Positions 24,725 to 34,332 are shown, counted from the stretch's first letter. The stretch: DNA of 64,000 nucleotides from Alphaproteobacteria bacterium (GCA_021732145.1 JAKFVN010000017.1:27661-91660), one strand, 5' to 3'. Translations and numbers: made by a program. Notes: generated from the sequence alone by a model not told the origin.

Positions 24725-25249
24725 ATGTCTGATCCACTCATCATCGATAAAAGTTTCCTGCACGATGGTGTTCTCATCATTGCCGCGATTGCCATGTTGG
24801 TTGCCGCGCTCAGTGATATCAAGAAGCTGATTATCTCTAACCGGATATGCTTGTTTCTTGTCGGATTGTTTCCGCTTTACGTGTTGACGGCGCCGCATGA
24901 AATCATGTGGTTGCATCATGTACTCATCGCGGGTGCGGTTTTGGTCATTGGCTTTGCCATGTTTACGATGAATTTTCTTGGCGGCGGCGATGTGAAAATG
25001 CTGGCTGCTGTATCGCTGTGGGCGGGCCCGAAAATGATAGCAACGTTGTTGCTGTTTACATCTTTTGCCGGCGGATTGCTTGCGCTGGCGTTTGCGGTGG
25101 CGGCATTATACCGTTCGCGCATTTTAAAGATTGAAGCGAAAACCGAGACGAATGAATTAATTCCCTGGCATAAAACCCCAGTTCCTTATGGCGTAGCAAT
25201 AGCATGCGGCGGAGTGACCGCATTATTTATGATGTCCCAAGCTGTCTAG
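24725..25249 (+). CDS. cpaA: CpaA prepilin peptidase (A24 family)
   Basis: The integral membrane aspartyl peptidase has 174 aa and five to six hydrophobic segments. The two catalytic aspartates are visible in AALSDIKKLII (about residue 35) and in the GxGD-type motif LGGGDVKML (about residue 88). It removes the leader of Flp prepilin at the membrane. It is shorter than type IV prepilin peptidases such as PilD because it lacks the cysteine-containing methyltransferase domain. No separate PilU-type peptidase for the type IVb pilins is seen in this window, so this enzyme is the only visible candidate for both pili. Confidence 0.9.
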   Translation: MSDPLIIDKSFLHDGVLIIAAIAMLVAALSDIKKLIISNRICLFLVGLFPLYVLTAPHEIMWLHHVLIAGAVLVIGFAMFTMNFLGGGDVKMLAAVSLWAGPKMIATLLLFTSFAGGLLALAFAVAALYRSRILKIEAKTETNELIPWHKTPVPYGVAIACGGVTALFMMSQAV

Positions 25250-25286
25250 CTTTTAGGGCCATCGATTTTTATAAAACGAGGATGCT

Positions 25287-26159
25287 ATGACCAGTCGTCG
25301 CACGATATTTCTTGCGCTTGCTATTATTATGGGCCTGGGCACCATGATGATGATGCGCAGCGCCATGAGCAACAAAACCGTTGCCGTCAACAATACAAAT
25401 CAGATTTTGGTAGCTGCTGCCGATGTGCCAGCTGGCCAGTTCATTCAGCAGCAGCATGTGCGCTGGCAGGCATGGGCACCTGAACACACCACCCAAGCTT
25501 TCATCAAAAATGCACCAACCGAAAAACTGGATAGTTATATCGGCGCGGTGGTGCGCCAAGGCATTCGTGCAGGCGAACCGATTTTGAAAGGCCAGTTGGT
25601 CAAGCCGCAAGAACGCGGATTTTTGGCCGCGGTATTAGATGGCGGTAAGCGCGCCATTGCCGTGCCCATTACCAACGTCACGGGCATTGCAGGCTTTGTG
25701 TTCCCCGGCGACCGCATCGATTTAATCCTGACACACTCCATCCGTTCACAAGATGATGACAAGGTCAATCAACGCCGCGCGAGTATGACGGTGGTAAAAG
25801 ATGTGCGCGTATTGGCGCTTGACCAAGACGCCAATGATCAAGGTGAAGCCAAAGCCAAAGTTGCCAAGGTTGCAACATTGGAAGTAACGCCAAAGCAGGC
25901 TGAAGTACTGACCCTTGCGCTACAGCTTGGAACGATCTCGCTCTCCTTGCGCAGCATTGCACAAGACACCACACCAGATGGAAAACCATTGGCGGAGTCC
26001 GTTGCGTTTGAAAAAGACCAGCTTACGCTGGACAGTGAAGTGAGCCAGATTATCCCGCGCCCGGATGATCATTCGCTGGTATCGGGTCAAATCGTGCAGG
26101 TCTTGCGCGGTAGCAAAGCCAGAACCGAAGAAAACTTCGACGATTCTAAAAAGAATTAG
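25287..26159 (+). CDS. cpaB: CpaB Flp pilus assembly protein (SAF domain)
   Basis: The protein has 290 aa. One N-terminal membrane helix (TIFLALAIIMGLGTMMMM, about 5-22) is followed by a SAF/AFP-like domain (about 40-105, QILVAAADVPAGQFIQQQHV) and the CpaB/RcpC core (FLAAVLDGGKRAIAVPITNV, then GDRIDLILTHS). CpaB/RcpC is a periplasmic partner of the Tad secretin. It follows cpaA by 37 bases. A 13-bp hairpin lies between it and cpaC. Confidence 0.9.
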   Translation: MTSRRTIFLALAIIMGLGTMMMMRSAMSNKTVAVNNTNQILVAAADVPAGQFIQQQHVRWQAWAPEHTTQAFIKNAPTEKLDSYIGAVVRQGIRAGEPILKGQLVKPQERGFLAAVLDGGKRAIAVPITNVTGIAGFVFPGDRIDLILTHSIRSQDDDKVNQRRASMTVVKDVRVLALDQDANDQGEAKAKVAKVATLEVTPKQAEVLTLALQLGTISLSLRSIAQDTTPDGKPLAESVAFEKDQLTLDSEVSQIIPRPDDHSLVSGQIVQVLRGSKARTEENFDDSKKN

Positions 26160-26187
26160 TTTCTGAAAATTTGTTTCACCCATGGAG

Positions 26188-26220
26188 TGGTTTGTGCGCG
26201 GTTTTTTCGCGCGCAAACCA
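26188..26220 (+). promoter_or_regulatory. Strong hairpin between cpaB and cpaC
   Basis: The sequences TGGTTTGTGCGCG (26188-26200) and CGCGCGCAAACCA (26208-26220) form a 13-bp stem with one G-U pair and a GTTTTTT loop. No T-tract follows the stem. It could be a partial terminator or an RNA-processing site that sets the ratio of CpaB to CpaC. Confidence 0.5.
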
Positions 26221-26339
26221 TAGTCATGCAGCGTATCATTTTTATCTCAAGGATACACAAGGTTTGTTTCGTATCAAGAACAATGCTGCCGCAATATTAG
26301 TAATGAATTCTAGAGGAACTGGCTTTACATTAGCGACCC

Positions 26340-27722
26340 ATGAAATCTGCGCTTCTATCCTTATTGCTCGCTTTTGCTTTCATCATGTCGCCCATTACGG
26401 GCGTGCGTGCCGAGGAAGAGCCATTGGTCCTCAGCATCGACCACAGCGAGAATATTAAGCTGCAGGAACCCGCAGACACCGTATTTATTGCCAGCCCCGA
26501 TATTGCTGATGTGCAGGTGGTTGCGCCAACCGTTATCACCATTTATGGCCGCAAGCAGGGCGAAACCTCGGTTACCGCCAGCAAGAAAGACGGCACCATT
26601 TTGCTGAAACGCCGCATTGTGGTGGATCAGGATTTGGGCAAATTGCAAAACGTGCTGGGCAGCATGCCAAAGATAAAGGCATTGCCGGTTCCGGGCGGTA
26701 TCGTATTAAAGGGTGAGGCATCGTCATCTAGAGAAGCAGCGGATGCGCAGCGCATCGCCAGAAAATTCCTTGGCAATGATAAGGAAGAAGTTATCAATCA
26801 TCTGCGCCTGAAGAATGATGAGCAAATTCAATTACGCGTACGCGTTGCTGAGGTTAGCAAAAACATCAGCAAGACATTTGGCATCAACTGGGACACCATC
26901 AGCCTTGCTGGTGGCATTACGTTGGGTTTAAAGAGCGGCGCAAGTTTCCTTTCCGATGCTATTTTGCGTAACAGTAATGTAAGCAATGCCGCAGACCGTT
27001 ATGCCCGCTCCAATGTCAATAACGGTATTTATGCCGGCTATAATGGCAATGGCTATGCGATGAACGGCTTGATTGATGCGCTGGCGCAAGATGGCCTAGT
27101 GACGCTGCTTGCCGAGCCAAATCTCACTGCAAAATCAGGTGAAACCGCAACCTTCCTTGCGGGGGGTGAATTTCCTGTTCCAGTGCCGCAGCAGAATGGT
27201 GCAATTACCATTACATTTAAACCATATGGCGTATCGCTGGCCTTTACCCCAACCGTGCTGGGCAAAGACCGCATCTCCATCCAAGTTCGCCCGGAAGTGA
27301 GCGAGCTGACCACATCCGGTTCCATCTCGCTTAATAACATTGCAATTCCTGCGCTGCTGACACGCCGCGCGGAAACGACGGTTGAACTTGGCAGTGGTCA
27401 AAGCTTTGCCATCGGCGGCCTTATCCGCAGCTATCAGAATAACGACGTTTCCAAATATCCATTCCTTGGCGATATACCCGTGCTGGGTGCCTTATTCACG
27501 TCCACGCGCTTTCGCAACAGCGAAACCGAGCTTGTGATTATCGTAACGCCATATCTTGTGAAACCATCATCTGAACAATTGGCCGCCCCAACCGATGGTT
27601 ATGCGCCAGCAAACGATGTTGATCGCATCCTGCTTGGCAAGACCTATTCCAACAGTGTTCCTAACGAGCCAAGAAACATGGGCGAGATTTTGCAAGGCCC
27701 AGTTGGCTATAGCGCGGAGTAG
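26340..27722 (+). CDS. cpaC: CpaC/RcpA Tad pilus secretin
   Basis: The protein has 460 aa with a signal peptide (residues 1-22, MSPITGVRA|EE). An N0-like domain (LVLSIDHSENIKLQEPADTV; IADVQVVAPTVITIYG) and a BON-like segment precede the secretin channel (about 170-425, from IQLRVRVAEVSKNISKTFGINW to ELVIIVTPYLVKP). It forms the outer-membrane pore for Flp pili and differs clearly from the lipoprotein secretin at 12884. Start ATG at 26340. Confidence 0.93.
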   Translation: MKSALLSLLLAFAFIMSPITGVRAEEEPLVLSIDHSENIKLQEPADTVFIASPDIADVQVVAPTVITIYGRKQGETSVTASKKDGTILLKRRIVVDQDLGKLQNVLGSMPKIKALPVPGGIVLKGEASSSREAADAQRIARKFLGNDKEEVINHLRLKNDEQIQLRVRVAEVSKNISKTFGINWDTISLAGGITLGLKSGASFLSDAILRNSNVSNAADRYARSNVNNGIYAGYNGNGYAMNGLIDALAQDGLVTLLAEPNLTAKSGETATFLAGGEFPVPVPQQNGAITITFKPYGVSLAFTPTVLGKDRISIQVRPEVSELTTSGSISLNNIAIPALLTRRAETTVELGSGQSFAIGGLIRSYQNNDVSKYPFLGDIPVLGALFTSTRFRNSETELVIIVTPYLVKPSSEQLAAPTDGYAPANDVDRILLGKTYSNSVPNEPRNMGEILQGPVGYSAE

Positions 27723-27724
27723 GC

Positions 27725-28111
27725 ATGATGAAATCATATCTCTCATCTGTTTTACTGGCTTTATGCCTCATGCTTGGCGGCTGCTTTGATGCAACCCAGG
27801 CGCGTCCCAACCACGCGGTTTCCGTGATTGCCAACCCCGAAAAAGGCGGCAAGCTGGTTGCGGTTTCAAAGCCATGCCCGGCGTGGAACAAGAATACGCT
27901 GGATGGTTTGGATAATCAGTTCGCGTCGAACTTTGGCTGTGCGGATATGTATAACCTTGGCAAGATGATTGCCGATCCAAAAGACCTGCTGCATGGCCAG
28001 CCGCTGGGCGAGGCCGATGCGGCATCCGGCGTTCTTGGCATTGAGCGTTATCGCTCTGACAAGAAAAAAGAATTAATCAATCCTAAAGAAATCAACGCCA
28101 CCGGTAAGTAA
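27725..28111 (+). CDS. cpaD: CpaD-like Tad pilus lipoprotein (short form)
   Basis: The protein has 128 aa, shorter than typical CpaD (around 200 or more). The lipobox LGGC puts the lipidated cysteine at residue 20. The family core is present: NQFASNFGCADMYNLGKMIADPKDLL, conserved in CpaD proteins. The N-terminal beta-rich part usual in the family is reduced. It follows cpaC by two bases. CpaD is thought to help the secretin reach or stay in the outer membrane. About 220 bases without a gene separate it from cpaE. Confidence 0.85.
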   Translation: MMKSYLSSVLLALCLMLGGCFDATQARPNHAVSVIANPEKGGKLVAVSKPCPAWNKNTLDGLDNQFASNFGCADMYNLGKMIADPKDLLHGQPLGEADAASGVLGIERYRSDKKKELINPKEINATGK

Positions 28112-28329
28112 TGCGGTGTGTTTTGACGGATTATGGCGGCCTAGCTTCCGATAGTGATAACGCACGCGGAATGATAACGCAGGGCTAAGTGTTTATTAGC
28201 AAAACTGTGGTGTTTTAAAGGGATAGGACTCGTTTTCCCTTTCCAGAGCAGATCGCAATTAGGAGTTCAATACCAAAAGTTTAGTTGCGTTTGCCTGCTT
28301 GGTACAAATTTGGTGGTTTGTTTTTTATC

Positions 28330-29550
28330 ATGCATGAAGAATTTATGGGCTTCGTAAGTGACGAAGCCTCCTATCGCATCGCGCGCAGCGTTGCAGAAGC
28401 ACGGGGATGGCCTGCCGCTGTTGTACAGCAGGGTGGTCTCGACATGCTTGCTGACATGCTGGAAAACCATGCGCCGCCAAAAATCCTGCTGCTGGATTTA
28501 GATGCCGAGCCTGATGTGCTGCAGGCAGCCAACCGTGCAATCAATCTGTGCGGCCCGGATTCGCAGATTATCTTTTTAGCCAAGCATAACGACATCACGC
28601 TGTACCGCCAATTCATCCAATTGGGCGCTGCCGATTATCTGGTAAAACCGCTTAGCGAAGATGTGCTGGTTCAGGCCATCATCAATACCTCCAAACCAAA
28701 GCGCAGCGCAGAGCCGGTTGATAAGGAATTGCATAGCAGCAAAATTGTTGCGGTGATTGGAACGCGTGGCGGTGTTGGCGTGACAACCGTGGCTGTAAAC
28801 CTGTCATGGATTTTATCGCAGCAACTCAATCAGCAAGTTGGCCTTGTTGATTTGGATATGCAATTTGGCAGCACGGCGCTTGCACTTGACCGTGAACCCG
28901 GCCGCGGCATGCGTTCCGCACTTGAAAACCCAGAACGTTTGGATGGCTTGCTGATTGCCAGCTCTATGGTGCAGCATAATGACAAATTCTCGATTTTATG
29001 CGCGGAAGATACGCTTGATACGCCTTTCCATTTTGATGGCGATGCAACGCTGGGCCTTTTAAAGCCTATTCGCGGCGATTTTGATATGCTGCTGGTGGAT
29101 ATGCCGCGCCACCATATCTCCGCGCAAAAGACATTGCTTAACGAAGCGCATGCGGTGCTGATTGTTGCTGATTTAACCTTGGCATCGCTGCGTGATGCAC
29201 GCCGCATTCGTGCCTATCTAAAAAACCTTCGCCCTGATTTGATGCCTATCCTCATCGTCAACCATGTGGGTGACAGCCCGTATTCAACCATCGACCAGCC
29301 AACCTTTGAAAAAAATCTGGAAGCTAAGATTGATCTGGTATTGCCGGAAGATATTAAAACCGCAAAACAGGCCGCGAATTTAGGAAAGCCATTTGTTTCG
29401 GTTGCTGCCGAAGCGCCGATTACCAAGGCGCTGATTATGCTGGCGCGCAATTTATCGGGCCAGAAAGAAACCAGAAAGCAAGACACAAAAGGCAAATCAT
29501 TATTCCAGGGGTTGCTTGGCAACAAACCAACCAAACCCGCAACCAAATAG
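28330..29550 (+). CDS. cpaE: CpaE/TadZ-like pilus localisation ATPase
   Basis: The protein has 406 aa from the ATG at 28330; a TTG further up is unlikely. An atypical receiver-like domain (about 1-125, LLDLDAEPDVLQAANRAI, and YLVKPLSEDVL) precedes a ParA/MinD-type ATPase with the deviant Walker A GTRGGVGVTTVAVNL (about 140). The lysine expected early in that loop is Arg here (GTRGG instead of xKGG). TadZ/CpaE proteins place the Tad machine at a cell pole. The next gene starts 11 bases after its stop. Confidence 0.88.
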   Translation: MHEEFMGFVSDEASYRIARSVAEARGWPAAVVQQGGLDMLADMLENHAPPKILLLDLDAEPDVLQAANRAINLCGPDSQIIFLAKHNDITLYRQFIQLGAADYLVKPLSEDVLVQAIINTSKPKRSAEPVDKELHSSKIVAVIGTRGGVGVTTVAVNLSWILSQQLNQQVGLVDLDMQFGSTALALDREPGRGMRSALENPERLDGLLIASSMVQHNDKFSILCAEDTLDTPFHFDGDATLGLLKPIRGDFDMLLVDMPRHHISAQKTLLNEAHAVLIVADLTLASLRDARRIRAYLKNLRPDLMPILIVNHVGDSPYSTIDQPTFEKNLEAKIDLVLPEDIKTAKQAANLGKPFVSVAAEAPITKALIMLARNLSGQKETRKQDTKGKSLFQGLLGNKPTKPATK

Positions 29551-29561
29551 GCTAGGCTGAT

Positions 29562-31184
29562 ATGGTTCAACCACCGCACACCATGCCAAGTTTACGGGAC
29601 AAGTATATGCCCGAACTGGTTGCGCGCATCAGCCATACCGATGCACAGAAAATGAAGCGCGGTGATTTGGCGCTGGCGGTGCGTTCATTCGTTGGCGAAT
29701 GGCTGGCACGTGATGGCGAAAATGTTGATTTGCTGTTGCAGCGCGATTTAGTCACAGCGCTTATCAATACGATTTTATCAAGGCAAGGTGCCAGCATCAT
29801 GCCGCATGAAGCTTTGCATGCGCCTGTTTCAGCGCCGATAGCTACATCGGTGCCTGCCAACGTGCCAACGGAAACGATGGCATATGAAAGGCCAGCGGTT
29901 TTAGAAACGCCGCGTTCTACATCGCTGCGTGCAACCGTGCAGGTCATTAAGGACAGCATTCAGCCGTTGTTGATGGATAGAATAGACGCGTCCGCAGCTG
30001 CAAAGATGACGCGCGATGATTTGAGCCGTGATTTAACCGGCGTTGTCAGCGAATTATTGACTGAACAGAAAACGCCATTATCCGGCAGCGAACGCCAAGA
30101 ACTGGTTACCAGTTTGCTTGATGACATGTTGGGTCTTGGCCCGCTTGAACCATTGCTGGCTGATGAAACCATCAGCGAAGTCATGGTGAATGGCGCAAAA
30201 CAGATCTGGATTGAGCAAAAAGGCCGTCTGACTTTAACCGATGTGCATTTCCGCGATAATGCGCATGTGCTGTCGGTGGCACAGCGTATTGTGAATGCGA
30301 TTGGCCGCCGTGTAGATGAATCAAGCCCGTTATGCGATGCGCGTTTGGCGGATGGCAGCCGTGTAAACATCATCATCCCGCCGCTGGCAATTGATGGCCC
30401 GGCGATTACCATTCGTAAGTTCTCCAAGAAAAAGATTACGCTGGATGTAATGGAAAAATTTGGCTCCATCAGCCCGCAAATGAAGAAGGTGCTGGAAATC
30501 GCTGGCCGCTGCCGCCTGAACATTCTTATTTCCGGTGGCACGGGTTCCGGTAAAACCACGCTGCTGAATGCTATCTCAAAAATGATTGATAACAGCGAAC
30601 GTATTGTCACGATTGAAGATGCGGCAGAACTGCAACTGCAACAGCCGCACGTCGTGCGCCTTGAAACGCGTCCTGCGAATTTGGAAGGGCACGGCGAAAT
30701 CAGCATGCGTGATTTGCTAAAAAACTCGCTGCGCATGCGCCCGGATCGCATCATCGTGGGTGAAACCCGCGGCGGTGAAGCGATTGATATGTTGCAAGCG
30801 ATGAATACGGGCCATGACGGTTCGTTTTCCACGGTTCACGCCAACCGCCCGCGCGAAGCGCTGATGCGCCTTGAAAACATGGTGGGCCTGGCGGGTGTAA
30901 ACTTGGCACCGCGCGCCATTCGTATGCAAATTGCCTCAGCGCTCGATATGATTGTGCAGGTCAGCCGCATGCGCGATGGTTCGCGCCGCGTGACCTATAT
31001 TAGCGAAGTATTGGGCATGGAAGGCGATGTCGTCACCATGCAGGATTTATTCACCTGCGAGACCAAAGGTGAAGCGCCGGATGGCAAATTGAACGTTGAA
31101 TTCATCAATCACGGCCTGCGACCGCACTTCCTACCCAAAGCGGCTTACTTCAATCTCGATAAGCAATTATTGGAGATTTTATGA
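29562..31184 (+). CDS. cpaF: CpaF/TadA secretion ATPase
   Basis: The protein has 540 aa. A long N-terminal region (about 1-150) includes a Pro/Ala-rich linker. The conserved core starts at LLDDMLGLGPLEPLLADETI. The Walker A is GGTGSGKTTLLNAI (about 325), the Asp-box is TIEDAAELQL, the Walker B is DRIIVGETRGGEA, and the His-box is GHDGSFSTVHAN. It powers Flp pilus assembly (and, in some bacteria, retraction) together with TadB and TadC. The stop overlaps the tadB start (ATGA). Confidence 0.95.
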   Translation: MVQPPHTMPSLRDKYMPELVARISHTDAQKMKRGDLALAVRSFVGEWLARDGENVDLLLQRDLVTALINTILSRQGASIMPHEALHAPVSAPIATSVPANVPTETMAYERPAVLETPRSTSLRATVQVIKDSIQPLLMDRIDASAAAKMTRDDLSRDLTGVVSELLTEQKTPLSGSERQELVTSLLDDMLGLGPLEPLLADETISEVMVNGAKQIWIEQKGRLTLTDVHFRDNAHVLSVAQRIVNAIGRRVDESSPLCDARLADGSRVNIIIPPLAIDGPAITIRKFSKKKITLDVMEKFGSISPQMKKVLEIAGRCRLNILISGGTGSGKTTLLNAISKMIDNSERIVTIEDAAELQLQQPHVVRLETRPANLEGHGEISMRDLLKNSLRMRPDRIIVGETRGGEAIDMLQAMNTGHDGSFSTVHANRPREALMRLENMVGLAGVNLAPRAIRMQIASALDMIVQVSRMRDGSRRVTYISEVLGMEGDVVTMQDLFTCETKGEAPDGKLNVEFINHGLRPHFLPKAAYFNLDKQLLEIL

Positions 31185-32167
31185 ATCCGGATATGCTGAT
31201 GATGCTGGGCGGCGGGGTTATCACCATCATTGTGCTGATAGTCGCATTGATGCCGGGCGGTGATAGCCAAACATTGGAAAAACGTATCAAGCGTGTTTCC
31301 GGCATGGAAGAAAAGCCAGAAAAAAAACAAGCAGCAGGGCCAAAAGTTGAACTAAAACGCAGCGTTAAGGACAGCGGCATTCCGTTTTTTGATAATTTTA
31401 TCAAAACCGCGCTGCCAAATCCTGAAAAATTGCGTAACCGCCTTGCGCGCACGGGCATGCGCATGACCATCAGCGAGTATTTGCTGGTGACCGGATTGAT
31501 GATTGGCATTTTCTTCATGCTGTTTCATGTCATTTTTGGCCAAAAGCTTTTGCCATCCACCTTGCTGTCGCTGATGCTGGGTATCTGGCTGCCGCATGTG
31601 TTTATTGGCATGAAGGGCAAGAAACGCTGCAAGGAATTCATCAAATTTTTCCCTGAATCGATTGATGCGATGGTACGCGGCATCCGTTCCGGTCTTCCCA
31701 TCAGCGAATCCATCAATGTGGTGGGCGACGAAATGCCAGATCCTATTGGTTATGAATTCCGCACGATTAAGGATGCCGTGCGCATGGGTCGCAGCCTTGA
31801 AGATGCAATGTGGGATGTGGCAAAGCGGGTGGATGTTCCGGAATACCGTTATCTGATTATTGCGCTCGCCATTCAAAAGGAAACCGGCGGTAATTTAGGC
31901 GAAACGCTGGCCAATGTGAGCGAGGTATTGCGCAAGCGCCGCCAGATTAAGCTAAAAATCAAGGCTATGTCATCGGAAGCAAAAGCCAGTGCGATGATTT
32001 TAGGCGCATTGCCATTTATTGTATCCATTGTGCTTGGCCTGGTTGCAACCGAGTACATCATGCTTTTGTTCAATGACCCCCGCGGCAATATCCTGCTTGG
32101 CATCGCCTTTGGCATGCTTGGCTTTGGTATCTGGATTATGGCGCAGATGATTAATTTCGAAATCTGA
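31181..32167 (+). CDS. tadB: TadB inner-membrane platform protein
   Basis: The protein has 328 aa with a T2SSF domain: an N-terminal helix (MLGGGVITIIVLIVALM), two central helices (about 100-145, YLLVTGLMIGIFFMLFHVIF), a cytoplasmic helical part with RGIRSGLPISESINVVGDEM, and two C-terminal helices. With TadC it makes the membrane rotor of the Tad machine. It starts within the cpaF stop codon. Confidence 0.92.
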   Translation: MNPDMLMMLGGGVITIIVLIVALMPGGDSQTLEKRIKRVSGMEEKPEKKQAAGPKVELKRSVKDSGIPFFDNFIKTALPNPEKLRNRLARTGMRMTISEYLLVTGLMIGIFFMLFHVIFGQKLLPSTLLSLMLGIWLPHVFIGMKGKKRCKEFIKFFPESIDAMVRGIRSGLPISESINVVGDEMPDPIGYEFRTIKDAVRMGRSLEDAMWDVAKRVDVPEYRYLIIALAIQKETGGNLGETLANVSEVLRKRRQIKLKIKAMSSEAKASAMILGALPFIVSIVLGLVATEYIMLLFNDPRGNILLGIAFGMLGFGIWIMAQMINFEI

Positions 32168-32184
32168 TATCAGGATGACGTGCC

Positions 32185-33156
32185 ATGATTGATACCGGAA
32201 CAGCCGATTGGATGAATTTCATGAATAACGACATGCTCATTTATGCCGCAGGGCTGGGCGCGTTTATTGTTGTGATGCTGGTATGGCAGGCCTTGTCGGG
32301 AACCGAAGTCAGTGAAAAGCGCCTTAAATCGGTAATGCAGCGCCGCGATGATTTGCGCGCTGAACTGAAATCGCAATCCACGCGCCGCGAAGGCGTGCTG
32401 CAAAAAGATTTTTTCAAGCAGCTTGCAGCCAAACTGAAGAACACGCCGTGGCTTTATTCGGTGGAGCTTCGAAAAAACCTTGCGCGCGCGGGCATACGCA
32501 ACAAGGAAGCAGTTGGCTACTTTGCCATGATGAAGGTTGGCATGCCGCTGGTTCTGTTTGTGCTGGCTTTATTTTTAACAGCTGGCCTTGGCATTGCCGA
32601 GAAAAAGCCGCTTATCAAGCTGCTGCTGATGCTGGGACTGCCTACCATCGCATTCATGCTGCCCGATATGTGGCTAAAAAATACCATTCAAAAGCGCGAA
32701 GAAGTATTGCGCAAATCGCTTCCCGACGCGTTTGACCTGCTGGTGATATGCGCAGAAGCGGGCCTTGGGCTTGATGCTGCGCTTGACCGTGTTGCGCGTG
32801 AAATTACCCAAAGTACCCCCATTCTGGCTGAAGAAATTGGCATCACGGCCGTGGAGCTTGGCTTTTTGCCTGACCGTAAAGTTGCGCTGGCAGGCTTTGC
32901 AGAACGCGTGCAATTGGTATCTGTTCGCGCGTTGGTGAACACACTTACCCAAAGCGAGCGTTACGGTACGCCGCTCGCACAGGCCTTGCGCGTGTTATCC
33001 GCTGAATTGCGTGAGGAGCGCATGATGAAGGCGGAAGAGAAGGCTGCAAAATTGCCGGCAACATTAACCGTGCCGATGATTTTATTCATCCTGCCCACGC
33101 TGTTTATTGTGCTGCTTGGCCCCGCGATTATCCGCGTATTTGACCTTAACAAATAA
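32185..33156 (+). CDS. tadC: TadC inner-membrane platform protein
   Basis: The protein has 323 aa and is a T2SSF-type companion of TadB with the same helix order. It includes the motif LPDAFDLLVICAEAGLGLDA (about 185), typical of TadC. The true start may be a later ATG (32212 or 32221); the ORF start has a weak ribosome binding site. It lies 17 bases after tadB and is the last gene of the Tad operon on this strand. The TadD-like gene beyond runs the other way. Confidence 0.9.
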   Translation: MIDTGTADWMNFMNNDMLIYAAGLGAFIVVMLVWQALSGTEVSEKRLKSVMQRRDDLRAELKSQSTRREGVLQKDFFKQLAAKLKNTPWLYSVELRKNLARAGIRNKEAVGYFAMMKVGMPLVLFVLALFLTAGLGIAEKKPLIKLLLMLGLPTIAFMLPDMWLKNTIQKREEVLRKSLPDAFDLLVICAEAGLGLDAALDRVAREITQSTPILAEEIGITAVELGFLPDRKVALAGFAERVQLVSVRALVNTLTQSERYGTPLAQALRVLSAELREERMMKAEEKAAKLPATLTVPMILFILPTLFIVLLGPAIIRVFDLNK

Positions 33157-33158
33157 CC

Positions 33159-34226
33159 TTATTGCTTTGCTGGCTCTGGCGGGGCTAATGGCGCCACGGC
33201 ATCGGCTGCGGGCATGGTTGGTGCAGCAACTGGCGCAGTCTCGGCTTTTGGCTTTTCTTTCTTTGCTTCCGCTGGCGATGCCTTTTTAACGGGTGCTTTT
33301 TTCAGCACAATCTTTGGTTCATCCGGCATGATGCCTAATGCTTTTTGGCGCATCTTGCGGTAGCTGGCGATGTTTTTTTCAACAGCGGCACGCGGCAAAT
33401 CCTGTAGCGCGATTTTGCGCGCATCGTTTTCGCGTCCTGCCATGCCATAGGCAAGGGCAAGATTTTGGCGGTGCTGAATGGTTACGCGCGGGTCATCGAC
33501 CAGTTTTTCAAATATCGCAATCGCTTCATCCAAGCGTCCGGCCAGAATATAGGTAAAGCCAAGATTGTTCTGGGTGGTCAGGCGATCCGGGTCGATGGAA
33601 ATCGATGTTTTAAAGCTTTCAATCGCTTTTTCATAATGGCCAGGGATTTCCTCGGCGCGTGTATAGGCCATGCCCAGCATGTTTAAAATTTCAGGGCTAT
33701 CACCTTTTATGTCGCGGAATTTATTAAGCTGATCAATCGCCTTGTCATGCAGGCCAAGCGTCATAAGGTTCTTGGCAACACCCATATGCGCGGCTTCGTT
33801 TTCATTATCAAGGCGAATGATTTCACGGTAAGCCTGCAATGCTTCCTGCGGTTTTTCACGAAGCTCCGCAATGCGTGCCAGGCCTTTTAACGCGGCAATG
33901 GAATCAGGGTTGGTGCTCAGCGCGCGTTGATACAGCATGCCGGCACTGGTCAAATCATTACTTGCCATCATTTTCTCTGCGGTGCGCAGCAGCGTTGCAG
34001 TTGCATCATCCTCATCATCGATTTCCTTTTCAGGCTCACGCGATGATGTGGGCGTGTATAATTTTCGTTCAATCTGCGGGCCAGATGCCTTGCTTTTTAT
34101 GTTTGATGAAGATGCCTGTGGTTTTACTGGCGCTTCCACGCTGACGGAATCCGCGCACCCACTGAGGCAAAGTCCCAGTAAAACAACTGAAAAAACGCTG
34201 TAAAAGCTGCGGGTTAGGTGTGTCAT
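33159..34226 (-). CDS. TPR lipoprotein, TadD-like
   Basis: The protein has 355 aa, started at the ATG at 34226 so that the lipobox LSGC puts the lipidated cysteine at residue 24. Several tetratricopeptide repeats cover about residues 75-290 (LTSAGMLYQRALSTNPDSIA; ALQAYREIIRLDNENEAAHM; TTQNNLGFTYILAGRLDEAI). The C-terminal 50 residues are Lys/Ala/Pro-rich. TadD is a TPR pilotin-like lipoprotein of Tad pili, and its place at the end of the tad locus supports this role, though it is convergent with tadC and only two bases from it. Confidence 0.8.
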   Translation of the reverse strand: MTHLTRSFYSVFSVVLLGLCLSGCADSVSVEAPVKPQASSSNIKSKASGPQIERKLYTPTSSREPEKEIDDEDDATATLLRTAEKMMASNDLTSAGMLYQRALSTNPDSIAALKGLARIAELREKPQEALQAYREIIRLDNENEAAHMGVAKNLMTLGLHDKAIDQLNKFRDIKGDSPEILNMLGMAYTRAEEIPGHYEKAIESFKTSISIDPDRLTTQNNLGFTYILAGRLDEAIAIFEKLVDDPRVTIQHRQNLALAYGMAGRENDARKIALQDLPRAAVEKNIASYRKMRQKALGIMPDEPKIVLKKAPVKKASPAEAKKEKPKAETAPVAAPTMPAADAVAPLAPPEPAKQ

Positions 34227-34332
34227 GGAATGCCTATAATGAAGGTAAAAGTTTATCAAAGCTTAACCCAATTTTATAAGTAATGAAATATGCTGAAAGC
34301 TCGTTCCCACTAACCAATGAATCAGGCTGCAT

